Source: JAGDVO01 sp964590075 [NCBI: uncultured Aquificales bacterium] (lineage in GTDB: Bacteria; Thermosulfidibacterota; Thermosulfidibacteria; Thermosulfidibacterales). From it: 64,000 bases of DNA. Location of the stretch: contig CAZPXS010000001.1 in assembly GCA_964590075.1 (NCBI GenBank), positions 62,001 through 126,000 of the forward strand, in the 5' to 3' direction. Shown here piece by piece: positions 8,038 to 19,326 of this stretch (position 1 is the stretch's first letter; each line of letters begins with the position of its first letter). Both the position numbers and the translations under genes were made by a program. Under the pieces are notes generated by a model, which made no database searches, was not told where the DNA came from, and saw only the letters and a program-made list of their open reading frames with translations.

Positions 8038-9588
8038 ATGGGTATAGAGGAAAAGTTGAAGGAATTAAGGGAATTAAATGAATTAGCTGAACTTGCAGGT
8101 GGTAAGGAGAAGATAGAGAAACAACATAGGGAAGGTAAACTGACTGCTAGGGAAAGAATTAACATTCTTCTTGATAAGGGTACCTTTGTGGAGATCGACA
8201 AATTTGTGGTTCATAGATGTACCCATTTCGGAATGGATAAACAAAAGATACTTGGCGATGGAGTTGTAACTGGATTTGGTAAGATCGATGGTAGAACGGT
8301 TTTTGTTTTTGCTCAGGATTTCACTGTTTTTGGTGGTAGTCTTTCGGAGATGCATGCTAAAAAGATCTGTAAGATTATGGACCTTGCCATGAAAACGGGA
8401 GCTCCCGTGATAGGTCTTAACGATTCCGGTGGTGCCAGAATTCAGGAAGGTGTGGTTTCTCTGGCAGGTTATGCGGATATATTCCTGAGGAACACTCTCG
8501 CAAGTGGTGTTATACCGCAGATCAGCGCCATAATGGGGCCATGCGCAGGTGGTGCGGTTTATTCTCCGGCTATTACAGATTTTATATTCATGGTGGATAA
8601 GACTTCCTACATGTTCATAACGGGGCCCGATGTTATAAAGGCAACTACTCATGAGGAGATAACCAAGGAAGAACTAGGTGGTGCTTTGGCTCACAACACA
8701 ATAAGTGGTGTGGCGCACTTTTTCGCGAGAAACGATGAGGAATGCCTTATGATGATCAGGGAGCTTATGAGCTTCCTACCATCCAATAACATGGAGGATC
8801 CTCCTTACAAGGAACCTAAGGATGATCCCGAAAGGGTAGATGAGGAATTGAACTACATAGTGCCCGATGATCCTAATAAACCTTACGATATGAAGGAGAT
8901 AATAAGAAGGGTCGTTGACGATGGCTACTTCTTTGAGGTACAGCCTCTATTCGCCCAAAACATAATAATAGGTTTTGCGAGATTGAATGGGCATGTGGTA
9001 GGGATTGTCGCCAATCAACCCATGCATCTTGCGGGTTGTCTCGATATAAATGCCTCTGTAAAAGCAGCGAGATTTGTAAGGTTCTGTGATGCCTTTAACA
9101 TTCCTATAGTTACCTTTGAGGATGTTCCCGGATTTTTACCCGGTGTTGCTCAGGAACATGGCGGTATAATAAAACATGGTGCTAAGTTGCTCTATGCCTA
9201 TTGTGAAGCTACGGTGCCAAAACTTACGGTTGTTGTAAGAAAGGCTTACGGTGGAGCTTTCGATGTTCTTGGTTCGAAGAATATAAGAGCCGAGTATAAC
9301 ATAGCATGGCCGACCGCTGAGATAGCTGTTATGGGACCAGATGGAGCGGTTAACATTATATTCAGAAAACAGATAATGGAGGCCAAGGATCCGGAGGCTG
9401 AAAGGCAGAGACTTGTTGAGGAATACAGAAAGACATTCGCCAATCCTTATATAGCGGCTCAGCTCGGTTATATAGATGAAGTGATAGAGCCTAAGTATAC
9501 AAGACCACGCTTGATAAGAGCTTTAGAGGCTGTAAAGAATAAGAGGGACTCTATGCCTCCTAAGAAGCATGGTAATATTCCACTATAA
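8038..9588 (+). CDS. pccB: propionyl-CoA carboxylase, carboxyltransferase (beta) subunit
   Basis: A 516-residue biotin-dependent carboxyltransferase that moves CO2 from carboxybiotin to propionyl-CoA, giving methylmalonyl-CoA. It has the two crotonase-like halves, with [10 protein letters not shown] and [12 protein letters not shown] in the N-half and [12 protein letters not shown] plus [10 protein letters not shown] in the C-half. The ATG at 8038 has AGGAGG 10 nt upstream; an in-frame GTG at 8029 lies too close to it. The following genes encode biotin carboxylase, biotin carrier and methylmalonyl-CoA mutase, which favours propionyl-CoA over acetyl-CoA as substrate. A decarboxylase role is the less likely alternative. 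Confidence 0.92.
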   Translation: MGIEEKLKELRELNELAELAGGKEKIEKQHREGKLTARERINILLDKGTFVEIDKFVVHRCTHFGMDKQKILGDGVVTGFGKIDGRTVFVFAQDFTVFGGSLSEMHAKKICKIMDLAMKTGAPVIGLNDSGGARIQEGVVSLAGYADIFLRNTLASGVIPQISAIMGPCAGGAVYSPAITDFIFMVDKTSYMFITGPDVIKATTHEEITKEELGGALAHNTISGVAHFFARNDEECLMMIRELMSFLPSNNMEDPPYKEPKDDPERVDEELNYIVPDDPNKPYDMKEIIRRVVDDGYFFEVQPLFAQNIIIGFARLNGHVVGIVANQPMHLAGCLDINASVKAARFVRFCDAFNIPIVTFEDVPGFLPGVAQEHGGIIKHGAKLLYAYCEATVPKLTVVVRKAYGGAFDVLGSKNIRAEYNIAWPTAEIAVMGPDGAVNIIFRKQIMEAKDPEAERQRLVEEYRKTFANPYIAAQLGYIDEVIEPKYTRPRLIRALEAVKNKRDSMPPKKHGNIPL

Positions 9589-9599
9589 AGGAGGGGAAA

Positions 9600-11114
9600 A
9601 TGTTCAAAAAAGTGTTAGTTGCAAATAGAAGTGAGATCGCGGTTAGAATAATAAGGGCCTGCAAGGAAATGGGAATAAAGACTGTCGCTATATATTCCGA
9701 TGTCGATAGGGATGCACTACACGTTAGAATTGCCGACGAGGCTTACCATATAGGTCCCGCTCCAGCTGTTGAGAGTTATTTAAGGATAGATAAGATAATC
9801 GATGTTGCCAAGAAGGCAAAGGCTGACGCTATACACCCCGGTTACGGATTCCTAGCTGAGAATGCCGAGTTTGCAAGGGCCTGTGAGGATGCCGGTATAG
9901 TCTTCATCGGTCCTCCGAAGGAAGCTATTGTGGCCATGGGAAGTAAAACGGAGGCCAGGAAGGTTGCAGAGAAAGCTGGGGTGCCTGTAACGCCCGGTGC
10001 CTTGGAACCTCTAAGTGATGAGGAGATATTCCAGAAGGCGAGGGAAATAGGTTATCCCGTTATGTTAAAGGCTGTTGCTGGTGGTGGTGGTAAAGGTATG
10101 AGACTTGTTAGGAACGAAGAGGAGATGGTATCGAGCATAAGGTTGGCAAGATCGGAAGCGAAAAGTGCCTTTGGTGACGATTCCCTGTATATAGAAAAGT
10201 ACATAGAGAATCCGAGACATGTGGAGATGCAGATTCTAATAGATAAGCATGGTAACGGTATATGGCTTGGTGAAAGGGAATGTTCGATACAGAGAAGGCA
10301 TCAGAAGGTTATAGAGGAGACACCGTCGGTTATAATGGATGAGGATTTGAGAAGGAGAATGGGAGAGGCAGCTTTGAAGGTTGCCTTCGCTAGTGGTTAC
10401 TATAGCGCTGGGACCGTGGAATTTTTGGTTGATAAGAACAGGAACTTCTACTTTCTTGAGGTAAATACAAGGTTACAGGTAGAGCATCCCGTTACTGAGA
10501 TGGTAACCGGTATCGATATAGTTAAGGAGATGATAAGGATAGCTGCGGATGAGAAACTCTCCTATAGACAGGAGGATGTCAGGATAAACGGTGCCTCTAT
10601 GGAGTTTCGTATCTATGCCGAGGATCCCTTTAACAACTTTGCCCCTTCTCCTGGTAAGATAACGGCCCTCAGATTACCAGGTGGACCTGGTGTCAGAGTT
10701 GATCTTGGAGTTATCGAAGGTTCCGTTGTACCACTCGAGTACGATCCTATCATAGCGAAACTCATAGTTTGGGGTAAGGATAGGGCGGAAGTTATAGAGA
10801 GAAGTAGGAGAGCTCTATCCGAGTTCGTTGTAAAGGGTATAAGGACGACTATACCATTTCATAGATTAACTCTTATGCATCCCAAGTTTATAAGTGGAGA
10901 TATAGATACGAATTTTGCAAATATCCTTCTTGAGGAGTTTAGATCCCATAGGCCGAGCGATGAACTGAGAGACATTGCCTTTATAGTTGCATCCATATTC
11001 GAAGAGATAAAGGAATTGAAGATAGCTGCAAAGACCCCAGGAGTGTGTAAGGAAGGAATCGATCCCTGGAAGTTTATGGGTAGAAAGTTACAGATGAGAA
11101 GCTGCTGGTTCTAA
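9600..11114 (+). CDS. biotin carboxylase subunit of acyl-CoA carboxylase
   Basis: A 504-residue ATP-grasp enzyme that carboxylates biotin on the carrier protein. The N-terminus is FKKVLVANRSEIAVRIIRA. The glycine-rich ATP loop is VAGGGGKGMRLV. GERECSIQRRHQKVIEE and EVNTRLQVEHPVTE carry bicarbonate and catalytic residues. It lies between the carboxyltransferase and the biotin carrier, with AAAGGAGG as SD. It may also serve other biotin enzymes such as pyruvate carboxylase subunits, but none is in the window. Confidence 0.93.
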   Translation: MFKKVLVANRSEIAVRIIRACKEMGIKTVAIYSDVDRDALHVRIADEAYHIGPAPAVESYLRIDKIIDVAKKAKADAIHPGYGFLAENAEFARACEDAGIVFIGPPKEAIVAMGSKTEARKVAEKAGVPVTPGALEPLSDEEIFQKAREIGYPVMLKAVAGGGGKGMRLVRNEEEMVSSIRLARSEAKSAFGDDSLYIEKYIENPRHVEMQILIDKHGNGIWLGERECSIQRRHQKVIEETPSVIMDEDLRRRMGEAALKVAFASGYYSAGTVEFLVDKNRNFYFLEVNTRLQVEHPVTEMVTGIDIVKEMIRIAADEKLSYRQEDVRINGASMEFRIYAEDPFNNFAPSPGKITALRLPGGPGVRVDLGVIEGSVVPLEYDPIIAKLIVWGKDRAEVIERSRRALSEFVVKGIRTTIPFHRLTLMHPKFISGDIDTNFANILLEEFRSHRPSDELRDIAFIVASIFEEIKELKIAAKTPGVCKEGIDPWKFMGRKLQMRSCWF

Positions 11115-11126
11115 AGGAGGGGAGGG

Positions 11127-11666
11127 ATGCCTTACATAGTGAGCTATGAGGGAAAGGAATTTAGGATCAATCTAAAGGAGATAGGTGAAAATATCTATGA
11201 GGTTAAGATCGAAGAGCTAGGTGAGGAAGGAAAAACACTATCGGAGAGGGTTTATAGGGTTGATGTGGTTACGAGAGATTTTGAAAACTTTTCTGTGATT
11301 ACGAATAACAAATCCTTTGAGGTTGATGTGGAAGATAAGGGGGAGGGTAATTTTGAGGTATTTGTGGAGGGAGAACATTTCGCCTTCAACCTGATGGATG
11401 AGTTTCGTAAGAGGATGGAGGAGATTCTACACGGTGGTAAAGATAGAGCCGCCTCTGGAGAGGTTAGGACTTCCATGCCCGGTAAGGTTACAAGGATATT
11501 TGTAAAGGAAGGTGACTTTGTGGAGAAGGATAAGCCCTTACTCACACTGGAAGCCATGAAGATGGAAAACGAATTCAGGGCCCCAAAGGATGGCATTGTT
11601 AAATCTATAAAAGTCAAGGTTGGAGATGTGGTAAATGCGGGGGCTCTACTTGTTGTTATAGAGTAA
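11127..11666 (+). CDS. biotin carboxyl carrier protein
   Basis: A 179-residue protein. The last ~70 residues form a biotinyl domain with K145 in EAMKMEN as the biotinylated lysine. The N-terminal ~100 residues are beta-rich and charged, as in carriers of PCC/oxaloacetate decarboxylase-like systems, and probably contact the partner subunits. AAAGGAGG precedes the ATG. It completes a three-gene carboxylase with the two genes before it. Confidence 0.92.
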   Translation: MPYIVSYEGKEFRINLKEIGENIYEVKIEELGEEGKTLSERVYRVDVVTRDFENFSVITNNKSFEVDVEDKGEGNFEVFVEGEHFAFNLMDEFRKRMEEILHGGKDRAASGEVRTSMPGKVTRIFVKEGDFVEKDKPLLTLEAMKMENEFRAPKDGIVKSIKVKVGDVVNAGALLVVIE

Positions 11667-11682
11667 TTTGGAGGTGTGTTAC

Positions 11683-13371
11683 ATGAGGGTTTATGATTCC
11701 GAAACTGCTAAGAAATTGAGTGAGTTAGAGAAGGAGTGGGAAGAGAGGGTTGTAAAGAAGGTTATAGAGAAAGCCCCTGAGAGGAAGGAGAAGTTTGAAA
11801 CCTTCTCGGGTATAGAGATAAAGAGGGTTTTTACATCCAAGGATGTTGAGGATCTCGATTACGAGAGGGATTTAGGTTTTCCCGGTATGTATCCTTATAC
11901 TAGAGGAGTCCAGCCTACCATGTATAGAGGTAGGTTCTGGACTATGAGACAGTACGCTGGTTTTGGTACAGCTGAGGAATCCAACAGAAGATACAAGTAC
12001 CTTCTATCCCAGGGACAGACTGGTCTTTCCGTAGCCTTTGATCTACCGACACAGATGGGTTACGATTCCGATCATCCAATGGCAACGGGTGAGGTTGGAA
12101 GGGTAGGAGTTGCTATAGATACCCTTAGGGATATGGAGATTCTCTTTGACGGTATACCCCTTGATAAAGTCTCCACATCGATGACGATTAACGCTACCGC
12201 CGGTATTCTTCTAGCCATGTATATAGCTGTGGCGGAAAAGCAAGGTGTAGAACCACATAAACTCAGGGGTACCATTCAGAACGATATACTAAAGGAGTAC
12301 ATAGCAAGAGGGACCTATATATTCCCGCCGGAGCCTTCCTTAAAGATAATAACCGATATATTCGCTTTTTGTAAGGATGTTGTGCCTAAGTGGAATCCGA
12401 TATCCATATCCGGGTATCATATAAGAGAAGCCGGATCTACCGCGGTTCAGGAAGTAGCTTTTACGCTTGCTAACGGTATAGTCTATGTTGAGTCTGCTAT
12501 TAAGGCCGGTTTAAACGTTGATGATTTTGCACCGAGACTATCCTTCTTCTTCAACTGTCACAACAACTTCTTAGAGGAGATAGCAAAATTCAGAGCAGCA
12601 AGAAGGATGTGGGCAAAGATAATGAAGGAACGTTTTGGAGCTAAAAATCCTGAATCTATGAGGTTGAGGTTCCATACCCAAACCGCGGGAAGTACATTAA
12701 CGGCCCAACAGCCCGAAAATAACATAGTTAGGGTTGCGATACAGGCTCTCGCCGCTGTCTTGGGAGGTACCCAATCGCTACACACTAATGCCTTTGATGA
12801 AGCTCTCGCCCTCCCCACCGAACTATCCGCAAGGATAGCTCTAAGGACACAGCAGATAATAGCCTATGAGTCCGGAGTTGCGGATTTTATAGATCCTCTA
12901 GCCGGTTCCTTTGCGGTCGAGTATCTCACGAATGAGATAGAAAAGAGGGCCTGGGAGTACATAAGGTGGATAGAGGAAAACGGTGGTGTGCTAAAGTGTA
13001 TAGAGGAGGGATTGATACAGAAGGAGATCCAGGATGCCGCCTATGCCTATCAGCTTGCGATAGATAAGAAGGAACAGATAATAGTTGGTGTAAATGAATT
13101 TATAATCGAAGAGGAGGATGTGGAGAGAGAGATACTTAAGATAGATTTTGAAGTTGAGGAGAGACAAAAGGCGAGACTTAGAGAGGTTAAAGCCACAAGG
13201 GATAATAGCAAGGTAGAGGCTGCTTTAAAGAAACTTAAGGATACCGCTATAGCCGGTGGTAATGTTATGTATCCTATACTTGAAGCTGTGAGGGTATATG
13301 CCTCTGTTGGTGAGATATCGGATGTCTTAAGGGAGGTTTACGGGGAGTATAAGGAGAAGATAATAATTTAA
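11683..13371 (+). CDS. methylmalonyl-CoA mutase, large (catalytic) subunit
   Basis: A 562-residue substrate-binding TIM-barrel subunit that interconverts methylmalonyl-CoA and succinyl-CoA with adenosylcobalamin. Family motifs include [41 protein letters not shown] and [21 protein letters not shown] (start of each string quoted from a longer conserved block). The ~130-residue cobalamin-binding domain is missing, as in split archaeal/bacterial mutases; its separate subunit is not in this window. GGAGG precedes the ATG at 11683. Confidence 0.92.
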   Translation: MRVYDSETAKKLSELEKEWEERVVKKVIEKAPERKEKFETFSGIEIKRVFTSKDVEDLDYERDLGFPGMYPYTRGVQPTMYRGRFWTMRQYAGFGTAEESNRRYKYLLSQGQTGLSVAFDLPTQMGYDSDHPMATGEVGRVGVAIDTLRDMEILFDGIPLDKVSTSMTINATAGILLAMYIAVAEKQGVEPHKLRGTIQNDILKEYIARGTYIFPPEPSLKIITDIFAFCKDVVPKWNPISISGYHIREAGSTAVQEVAFTLANGIVYVESAIKAGLNVDDFAPRLSFFFNCHNNFLEEIAKFRAARRMWAKIMKERFGAKNPESMRLRFHTQTAGSTLTAQQPENNIVRVAIQALAAVLGGTQSLHTNAFDEALALPTELSARIALRTQQIIAYESGVADFIDPLAGSFAVEYLTNEIEKRAWEYIRWIEENGGVLKCIEEGLIQKEIQDAAYAYQLAIDKKEQIIVGVNEFIIEEEDVEREILKIDFEVEERQKARLREVKATRDNSKVEAALKKLKDTAIAGGNVMYPILEAVRVYASVGEISDVLREVYGEYKEKIII

Positions 13372-13372
13372 A

Positions 13373-14896
13373 ATGGATTATTATACGTTAAGAAAGATCG
13401 TACGGAGATTGAGAGATACCGTAAAGGATGCGAGGATACTGGATGTAAAGGATGATGGGAAGCTTGTTGAGTTAAAGATAAAAGGTGGTGCCATAATATT
13501 TTCCTTCCTTCCCGAAAGGAGTGGTTTATTTTTTTCGAAGAAGAACATTGTCGAAGGTGAGACCCAATTTTCCCATTTTATAGGTGGAATCATCAGGAAT
13601 ATGAAGATAGGGGATTTGAGGATAGAAGAAGGGGATAGGGTGGTTTTTCTTGATCTTTACAGGTTTGATCCTCTAGGTAGAAAGAGAGAGGTTAGACTGA
13701 TATACGAGATACTGGGTAGGTTTGTAAATCTTATTCTCGTTGAAGGTGATGTCATAAGGTTTGTAAGAAGGGAAATGGAAACCGATGATAGGGTTATACT
13801 TCCAGGGAGAACTTATTTTACTCCCAGTAAGATTAAGGAGAAGACCGATCTACCCTATCTATCTAAGGATATACTCTCTGAGATAGAGAGTAGAGGGTTG
13901 GATGTTGTCAGAGATGAACTTTATAGTATGGATTTTTGGGAGTGTGAGGAGAGGCTGGTTCCCTTAAATATAGGAGGGATTTTAAGTAGGTTTGAGGGTG
14001 ATGTTTTTGAGAGGTTTCTTGATGATCTTCTTAACTGTATCAGGGGAAGGGATTTTAAGGAGAAATTTAGTAATGCAAAGAGGCTACTTAAAAGGAGAGT
14101 GGAGAAAATCGAAAGGGATATAGAAAAGATAAGGCAGGATATCCCAGATCCTACCTATATAGAGAAACTCTATCTCTGGGGGACAGCCTTACTATCCTAT
14201 GGCAGGATGGCCGAGAGAAAGGGAGATTCTTATGTTCTACCCGATCCATATACGAATGAGATCATAGAGATCCCGATAGTGGGGGATTTGGATCCAATCT
14301 CTTTAGCTAACTATTATTTTAAAGAGTATTCCTCGAGGAAAAAGAGTTATTCCATAGCGAAGGAGAGGTTAGAGGAGAAGGAGAGGGAGAAGATTTATCT
14401 TGAAGAGCTACTCTGGGAACTCGAAAATGTGAAGAATGAAGAGGAACTTAAGGATCTATACGATGTTCTTATTAAACTCGGTTTGGTTAAGGATGGATCA
14501 CCTAATATACATAGAGCCGTTAAGGCTGAAGATACGAGTAAACTGTACTATAGTTTTGACTTTGGGAGTTTTAAGGTGTTTGTTGGTAGAAATGCCAAGG
14601 GTAACGATTATGTGACCTTTAAACTGGCTAGTAAGGATGATCTATGGTTTCACGTGAAGGGTTATCCGGGAGCCCACGTTGTTATGAGGGTAAAAGGGGA
14701 TGTTGATCCCAGTTACATAGAAAAGGTAGCCGGTATAGCTCTATATTTCAGTAAGGCCCGTCACTCTGGTAAGGGAGAGGTTGATTATACTAAGGTTAGG
14801 AATGTAAGAAGATTGGGAGGAGTACCGGGAAGAGTCATATATACCAATTATAGGAGTGTGAAAGTAAAAGTTTTTAATCCCTTTGAAGGAGGGTAG
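13373..14896 (+). CDS. rqcH: NFACT family protein (RqcH/Rqc2-like)
   Basis: A 507-residue protein of the ribosome-associated quality control family, which in other bacteria binds stalled 50S-tRNA complexes and adds C-terminal alanine tails. The NFACT-N domain spans about 1-200. A central coiled coil with charged repeats (about 230-370) follows. The C-terminal NFACT-R domain holds DLWFHVKGYPGAHVVMR. Its ATG is 1 nt past the mutase stop with no clear SD, so translational coupling is likely. Its place between mutase and epimerase is unexpected. Older names include fibronectin-binding protein. Confidence 0.88.
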   Translation: MDYYTLRKIVRRLRDTVKDARILDVKDDGKLVELKIKGGAIIFSFLPERSGLFFSKKNIVEGETQFSHFIGGIIRNMKIGDLRIEEGDRVVFLDLYRFDPLGRKREVRLIYEILGRFVNLILVEGDVIRFVRREMETDDRVILPGRTYFTPSKIKEKTDLPYLSKDILSEIESRGLDVVRDELYSMDFWECEERLVPLNIGGILSRFEGDVFERFLDDLLNCIRGRDFKEKFSNAKRLLKRRVEKIERDIEKIRQDIPDPTYIEKLYLWGTALLSYGRMAERKGDSYVLPDPYTNEIIEIPIVGDLDPISLANYYFKEYSSRKKSYSIAKERLEEKEREKIYLEELLWELENVKNEEELKDLYDVLIKLGLVKDGSPNIHRAVKAEDTSKLYYSFDFGSFKVFVGRNAKGNDYVTFKLASKDDLWFHVKGYPGAHVVMRVKGDVDPSYIEKVAGIALYFSKARHSGKGEVDYTKVRNVRRLGGVPGRVIYTNYRSVKVKVFNPFEGG

Positions 14897-14898
14897 AG

Positions 14899-15306
14899 AT
14901 GGTGAAGAAGGTAAATCACATAGGAATAGCTGTAAAGAGTATTGAGGAGGCTAAGAGATTCTATGAGTTACTGGGTTTAAAAACCGATGGTGAAGAGGTG
15001 GTTGAGGATCAGAAGGTGAGGGTTGTTTTTATACAGGTTGGAGAGACAAGGATAGAGTTACTTGAGCCCACAAGTTCCGATTCACCAGTTTATAAGTTTA
15101 TAGAAAAGAGGGGAGAAGGTATACATCATATAGCTCTGGAGGTTGAGGATATCCAGAAAATGCTAAGTATTCTCGGGGAAAATGGGGTTGAGCTTATAGA
15201 TAGAGAGCCAAGAATAGGAGCTCATAACACAAGGATAGCTTTTATACATCCCAAGTCTACTAAAGGGGTATTACTCGAGTTATGCGAAGAGAAGAAATCC
15301 TTATAA
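14899..15306 (+). CDS. mce: methylmalonyl-CoA epimerase
   Basis: A 135-residue vicinal-oxygen-chelate (glyoxalase fold) protein that interconverts the S and R forms of methylmalonyl-CoA. It starts KKVNHIGIAVKSIEEAKRFY and has the metal-ligand segments IELLEP, GEGIHHIALEV and GVLLELCE. It is functionally linked to the carboxylase and mutase upstream. GAAGGAGGG precedes the ATG. It overlaps the waaA start by 25 nt. Confidence 0.93.
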   Translation: MVKKVNHIGIAVKSIEEAKRFYELLGLKTDGEEVVEDQKVRVVFIQVGETRIELLEPTSSDSPVYKFIEKRGEGIHHIALEVEDIQKMLSILGENGVELIDREPRIGAHNTRIAFIHPKSTKGVLLELCEEKKSL

Positions 15307-16553
15307 TCCTTTATAATTTACTATACCTTATTTTAGCCCCCTTTTTGGTCCTCTTCGTCCTGGTAAAGGCTTTAAGAAACGAGAAGTATAGGAGGGGGTG
15401 GCTTGAGAAATTAGCGATCAGGTTACCTGAGGTGGAGGGAGATAATAACCTATGGATACACGCTGTAAGTGTAGGTGAAACTCTCCTTATAGCTCCTATA
15501 GTGGTGAGGTTGAGGGAGATTCTCGGTAGTAGAGTTAAAATATTTTTCTCAACTACCACATCTACAGGAATGAAGGTTGCAAAGGATAGGTTATCCTCAT
15601 ATGTAGATGGCTTCTTCTATTTTCCAATAGATTTTTACCCCTTTGTCCTTAGAGTAATGAGAAGGATAAGGCCGAGAGTTACTATTATAGTTGAAACCGA
15701 GATATGGCCATCTATCCTGTACGTTGCTCATAAGGAGGGATTTAAGGTTTATATGGTTAACGGTAGGATTTCGGATAGATCTTTCGGTGGATACCTATTA
15801 TTTTCCTTTTTCTTCGAGCCTTTTTTAAATCTCTATGAAAGGGCTTTTGTAAGATCCAGCGTGGATAAAGTCAGACTTTCATCTATCGGTTTGAGACCGG
15901 ATAAGATACAGGTTACCGGAAATTTAAAGTATTACTCTACCTTGGTTCAAGCCTCTTTAGTTGATCCCACATCCCTCAGAAGGGAGCTTGATTTGGACTT
16001 TAGCGAGAGGGTTATTGTGTTTGGTTCTACCCATCCTGGGGAAGAGGAGATGTTTTTAAAGCCGATCTCAAAACTTGTCGGTAAGGGTTATAAGGTAGTA
16101 TTGGCGCCGAGACATCCAGAGAGGGTGGATGAGGTTTTGAGACTTATGGAGAGCGAAGGATTGAAGGTTTGGCTCAGATCTAAGGGTGGTTTTAAAGGGG
16201 ATGTGCTTATAGTGGATACGGTGGGTGAGTTGATGAGGTTTTACTCGATTTCCAATGTGGCTATTGTTGGAGGTTCTTTTGTACCGGTTGGTGGGCATAA
16301 CCCTCTTGAGCCCTTATGTTTTGGGGTTCCAGTCATAATCGGTCCCTACTATCATAACTTTGAGGATATAGTGGATTATCTTAAAGAGCATATAGTAATA
16401 TATAGAAACGGTGTGGAAGGACTTGTTGAAACTATTGAGGATTTAAGTAGAAGAGAGATTCCTGTTGATAGTTTAAGGGCAAAATTATCGGCTATTGCAA
16501 AGGGGGTGGATTTGGTAATAGAAGAGATAGTGAAGAATTACCTGGAGGATTGA
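15282..16553 (+). CDS. waaA: 3-deoxy-D-manno-octulosonic acid transferase
   Basis: A 423-residue GT-B glycosyltransferase (GT30) that adds KDO to lipid A precursors at the inner membrane. An N-terminal hydrophobic anchor (about residues 6-27) is followed by LWIHAVSVGETLL with the catalytic-region E. The C-half contains FGSTHPGEEEMFL and VGGSFVPVGGHNPLEPL. Its presence implies a KDO-containing LPS and hence a Gram-negative envelope. The ftsH start follows directly on its stop codon. Confidence 0.93.
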   Translation: MRREEILIILYNLLYLILAPFLVLFVLVKALRNEKYRRGWLEKLAIRLPEVEGDNNLWIHAVSVGETLLIAPIVVRLREILGSRVKIFFSTTTSTGMKVAKDRLSSYVDGFFYFPIDFYPFVLRVMRRIRPRVTIIVETEIWPSILYVAHKEGFKVYMVNGRISDRSFGGYLLFSFFFEPFLNLYERAFVRSSVDKVRLSSIGLRPDKIQVTGNLKYYSTLVQASLVDPTSLRRELDLDFSERVIVFGSTHPGEEEMFLKPISKLVGKGYKVVLAPRHPERVDEVLRLMESEGLKVWLRSKGGFKGDVLIVDTVGELMRFYSISNVAIVGGSFVPVGGHNPLEPLCFGVPVIIGPYYHNFEDIVDYLKEHIVIYRNGVEGLVETIEDLSRREIPVDSLRAKLSAIAKGVDLVIEEIVKNYLED

Positions 16554-18503
16554 ATGAAAAGAAGGGTTAACTCTGAGTTTATAAAGGCTCTCTTTACATG
16601 GTCTCTAATAGGTTTGATAGTGATACTTCTATTTAACCTTATAGGTACGCCCCACGAATTCACCTATGAGATAAGTTATACAAATTTTCTCGATCTTTTG
16701 AATAAGAACCTTGTCAAATCCGTTGTGGTTAAGGAGTATTCTATCTATTTTGATGCCGAATATGAGGATATAAAGCCCTACATATCCGAGGAAAAGAGTA
16801 TTTTCGATATAGAGAGAAATATAAGAAAAAGTAAAAGAGTGAGGGTTAAGGTTAATGTTCCAGACGATCCCGACTTGATGAGGCTTTTGAAGGATAAAAA
16901 GGTTAATATCTACGTTTCACCTCCGGAGAAGCAGAGCTGGTTCGTCAATTTTCTAAATTCCTGGCTTCCTATAATTATTCTTATAGGATTCTGGGTATTC
17001 TTTATGAGGCAGATGCAGGCTGGTAGTAACAGGGCATTTACCTTTGGAAAGAGCAGAGCAAGAATAGTTATAGATGACTCTAAAAAAACCACCTTTGACG
17101 ATGTTGCTGATATGGAGGAGGCTAAGGAGGAAGTTAAAGAGATAATAGAGTTTTTAAGGGATCCCAAGAAGTTTCAGAGACTTGGTGGCAAGATGCCAAA
17201 GGGTGTTCTTTTGGTTGGACCACCCGGTACCGGTAAGACTCTACTTGCCAAAGCCATAGCTGGTGAAGCTGGAGTGCCCTTTATAAGTATATCTGGTAGT
17301 GAGTTTGTTGAGATGTTCGTGGGTGTAGGTGCGGCAAGAGTCAGGGATCTATTCGAAACTGCCAAGCGTTACGCCCCCTGTATAGTGTTTATAGATGAGA
17401 TCGATGCGGTTGGTAGGATGAGAGGTGCAGGGATAGGTGGTGGGCATGATGAGAGGGAACAGACCCTGAATCAGTTGCTCGTTGAGATGGATGGTTTTGA
17501 TACATCGGAGGGTATAATAATAATCGCTGCAACTAATAGACCGGATATTTTGGATCCAGCTCTATTAAGACCCGGAAGGTTCGATAGGAGGATAGTTCTT
17601 CCTAATCCTGATGTTAAGGGTAGACTCGAGATACTCAAGGTTCATACGAGAAATAAGCCTCTTGGTCCCGATGTTGATCTTAGTGTGATAGCCAAGGGGA
17701 CTCCAGGTTTTTCTGGAGCCGATCTTGCCAACCTTGTTAATGAAGCGGCCTTGATAGCTGCGAGAAAGGGCAAAGAGTATATAGAGATGGAAGATTTTGA
17801 GGAGGCTAAGGACAAGGTTCTGATGGGGGTTGCAAGAAAGAGTATGGTTATAAGTGAACAGGAAAAGGAACTCATAGCTTACCATGAGGCAGGGCATGCT
17901 CTTGTTGCGAAGTTGATTCCAGGGGCGGATCCTGTGCATAAGGTTACGATAATACCGAGAGGTTTAGCACTTGGTGTAACACAGCAACTTCCCGAGGAGG
18001 ATAGACATATCCATACCAAGGATTATCTTTTGAAGCATCTGGTTACGCTACTTGGAGGTAGAGCGGCTGAGGAGATAGTTTTTGGAACACAAACGACAGG
18101 AGCTGCCAACGATCTTGAGCGAGCATCAGAAATAGCGAGAAAAATGGTGTGTGCCTTTGGTATGAGTGAGAGGTTGGGGCCCTTATCCTTCGGTAAGAAG
18201 GATGAGCTTGTTTTCCTAGGAAGAGACATAGCTATAGCTAAGGATTATAGCGAAAAGACGGCTCAGGAGATCGATGAGGAGGTTAGAAGGATAGTATATG
18301 AGTGTTACGAGGAGGCAAAATATCTGTTGACCAGTAACAGAAGGGTGCTTGATGAAATAGCAAGGAGCCTTTTAGAGAGGGAAGTTTTAAGTGGTGAGGA
18401 TATAGATGTTATTCTTGCTAAGTATGAACTGAAGTATAGTAAAAAATTTGGAAGGGTTGAGGAGAGAACCGAGGATAGAGAGAATGAAAGAAAGGTTAAT
18501 TGA
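16554..18503 (+). CDS. ftsH: ATP-dependent zinc metalloprotease FtsH
   Basis: A 649-residue inner-membrane AAA+ protease. Two membrane spans (about 13-31 and 128-148) flank a periplasmic domain. The AAA module has Walker A GPPGTGKT (about 221-228), Walker B VFIDEID, and a second region of homology with [19 protein letters not shown]. The zinc site is HEAGH (H444-H448), with the downstream acidic ligand in the AANDLERAS segment. GGAGG overlaps the end of waaA. The C-terminal tail is highly charged. It degrades misfolded membrane proteins, and LpxC in proteobacteria. Confidence 0.96.
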   Translation: MKRRVNSEFIKALFTWSLIGLIVILLFNLIGTPHEFTYEISYTNFLDLLNKNLVKSVVVKEYSIYFDAEYEDIKPYISEEKSIFDIERNIRKSKRVRVKVNVPDDPDLMRLLKDKKVNIYVSPPEKQSWFVNFLNSWLPIIILIGFWVFFMRQMQAGSNRAFTFGKSRARIVIDDSKKTTFDDVADMEEAKEEVKEIIEFLRDPKKFQRLGGKMPKGVLLVGPPGTGKTLLAKAIAGEAGVPFISISGSEFVEMFVGVGAARVRDLFETAKRYAPCIVFIDEIDAVGRMRGAGIGGGHDEREQTLNQLLVEMDGFDTSEGIIIIAATNRPDILDPALLRPGRFDRRIVLPNPDVKGRLEILKVHTRNKPLGPDVDLSVIAKGTPGFSGADLANLVNEAALIAARKGKEYIEMEDFEEAKDKVLMGVARKSMVISEQEKELIAYHEAGHALVAKLIPGADPVHKVTIIPRGLALGVTQQLPEEDRHIHTKDYLLKHLVTLLGGRAAEEIVFGTQTTGAANDLERASEIARKMVCAFGMSERLGPLSFGKKDELVFLGRDIAIAKDYSEKTAQEIDEEVRRIVYECYEEAKYLLTSNRRVLDEIARSLLEREVLSGEDIDVILAKYELKYSKKFGRVEERTEDRENERKVN

Positions 18504-19326
18504 TAGGATAAGAAATAGAAAGGAAAGGCCCTTAGTTATGGGAATAGTCAATATTACGGATGACTCGTTTTACAGTCAATCTAGGGTAAGGATAGATGAG
18601 GCTCTACCAAAGATAGAGGCCATGGTAGAGGAAGGTGTCGATATAATAGATATCGGGGGTGAGTCTACTAGGCCGGGGGCAGTTCCCATCTCGGTGGATG
18701 AGGAGTTAAGGAGGGTTTTACCTGTTTTGGAGGAGGTTAAGAAGAGGTTTCCGGATTTACCGGTTAGTGTGGATACCTATAAGTCTGAGGTGGCAAGGAG
18801 GGCTCTGGATATTGGATGTGAGATCATAAACGATGTGAGTGCCTTTAGGTTTGATGAGAGAATGCTAGAGGTTGTTGCTAAATATAGGCCCATATATATT
18901 TTGATGCATATGAAGGGTACACCAAGGGATATGCAGGTAAATCCCTTTTATGAGGATGTGGTGAGGGAGGTGAGAGATTTCTTTCTCGAAAGAATGAGTA
19001 TACTTGTCGATTCGGGACTACCGAGGGAAAATATAGTTATAGATCCAGGAATAGGTTTTGGTAAGAGATTGAAGGATAACATAGATCTTATAAAGGCCAT
19101 TCCTATATTTAGCCAGATAGCTCCTATCCTTATTGGACCATCGAGAAAGTCTTTCATAGGTTTTCTACTCGATGGGTTACCCCCTGAGGAGAGGCTTGAG
19201 GGTACGATTGCGGTTGTTGCTTTGAGTGTTTTCCTGGGGGCAAGGATCGTAAGGGTTCATGATGTTAAGGAGGCTTTGAGAGCTATAAAGATTAGTTGGG
19301 CTTTTACAGATGATTACACCTTTTAA
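18484..19326 (+). CDS. folP: dihydropteroate synthase
   Basis: A 280-residue TIM-barrel enzyme that joins 4-aminobenzoate to dihydropterin pyrophosphate in folate synthesis. Motifs: [12 protein letters not shown] (usually LNVTPDSF), [25 protein letters not shown] and IDPGIGFGK. The ATG at 18484 gives an N-terminus of normal length and overlaps ftsH by 20 nt. folE2 at 27010 supplies an early step of the same pathway. It is directly followed by cdaA, a pair seen in several bacterial lineages. Confidence 0.94.
   Translation: MKERLIDRIRNRKERPLVMGIVNITDDSFYSQSRVRIDEALPKIEAMVEEGVDIIDIGGESTRPGAVPISVDEELRRVLPVLEEVKKRFPDLPVSVDTYKSEVARRALDIGCEIINDVSAFRFDERMLEVVAKYRPIYILMHMKGTPRDMQVNPFYEDVVREVRDFFLERMSILVDSGLPRENIVIDPGIGFGKRLKDNIDLIKAIPIFSQIAPILIGPSRKSFIGFLLDGLPPEERLEGTIAVVALSVFLGARIVRVHDVKEALRAIKISWAFTDDYTF

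Noticed and set aside
8083-8652. 189-codon minus-strand frame
   Set aside because: It is antisense to the well-supported carboxyltransferase gene and has low-complexity His/Asn/Tyr composition typical of shadows.
11683-13371. Truncated or broken methylmalonyl-CoA mutase
   Set aside because: The missing cobalamin domain matches known split mutases, and the C-terminus is intact with no remnants downstream.
15282-15306. Frameshift or fusion between mce and waaA
   Set aside because: The 25-nt overlap is in different frames and both proteins have normal ends.
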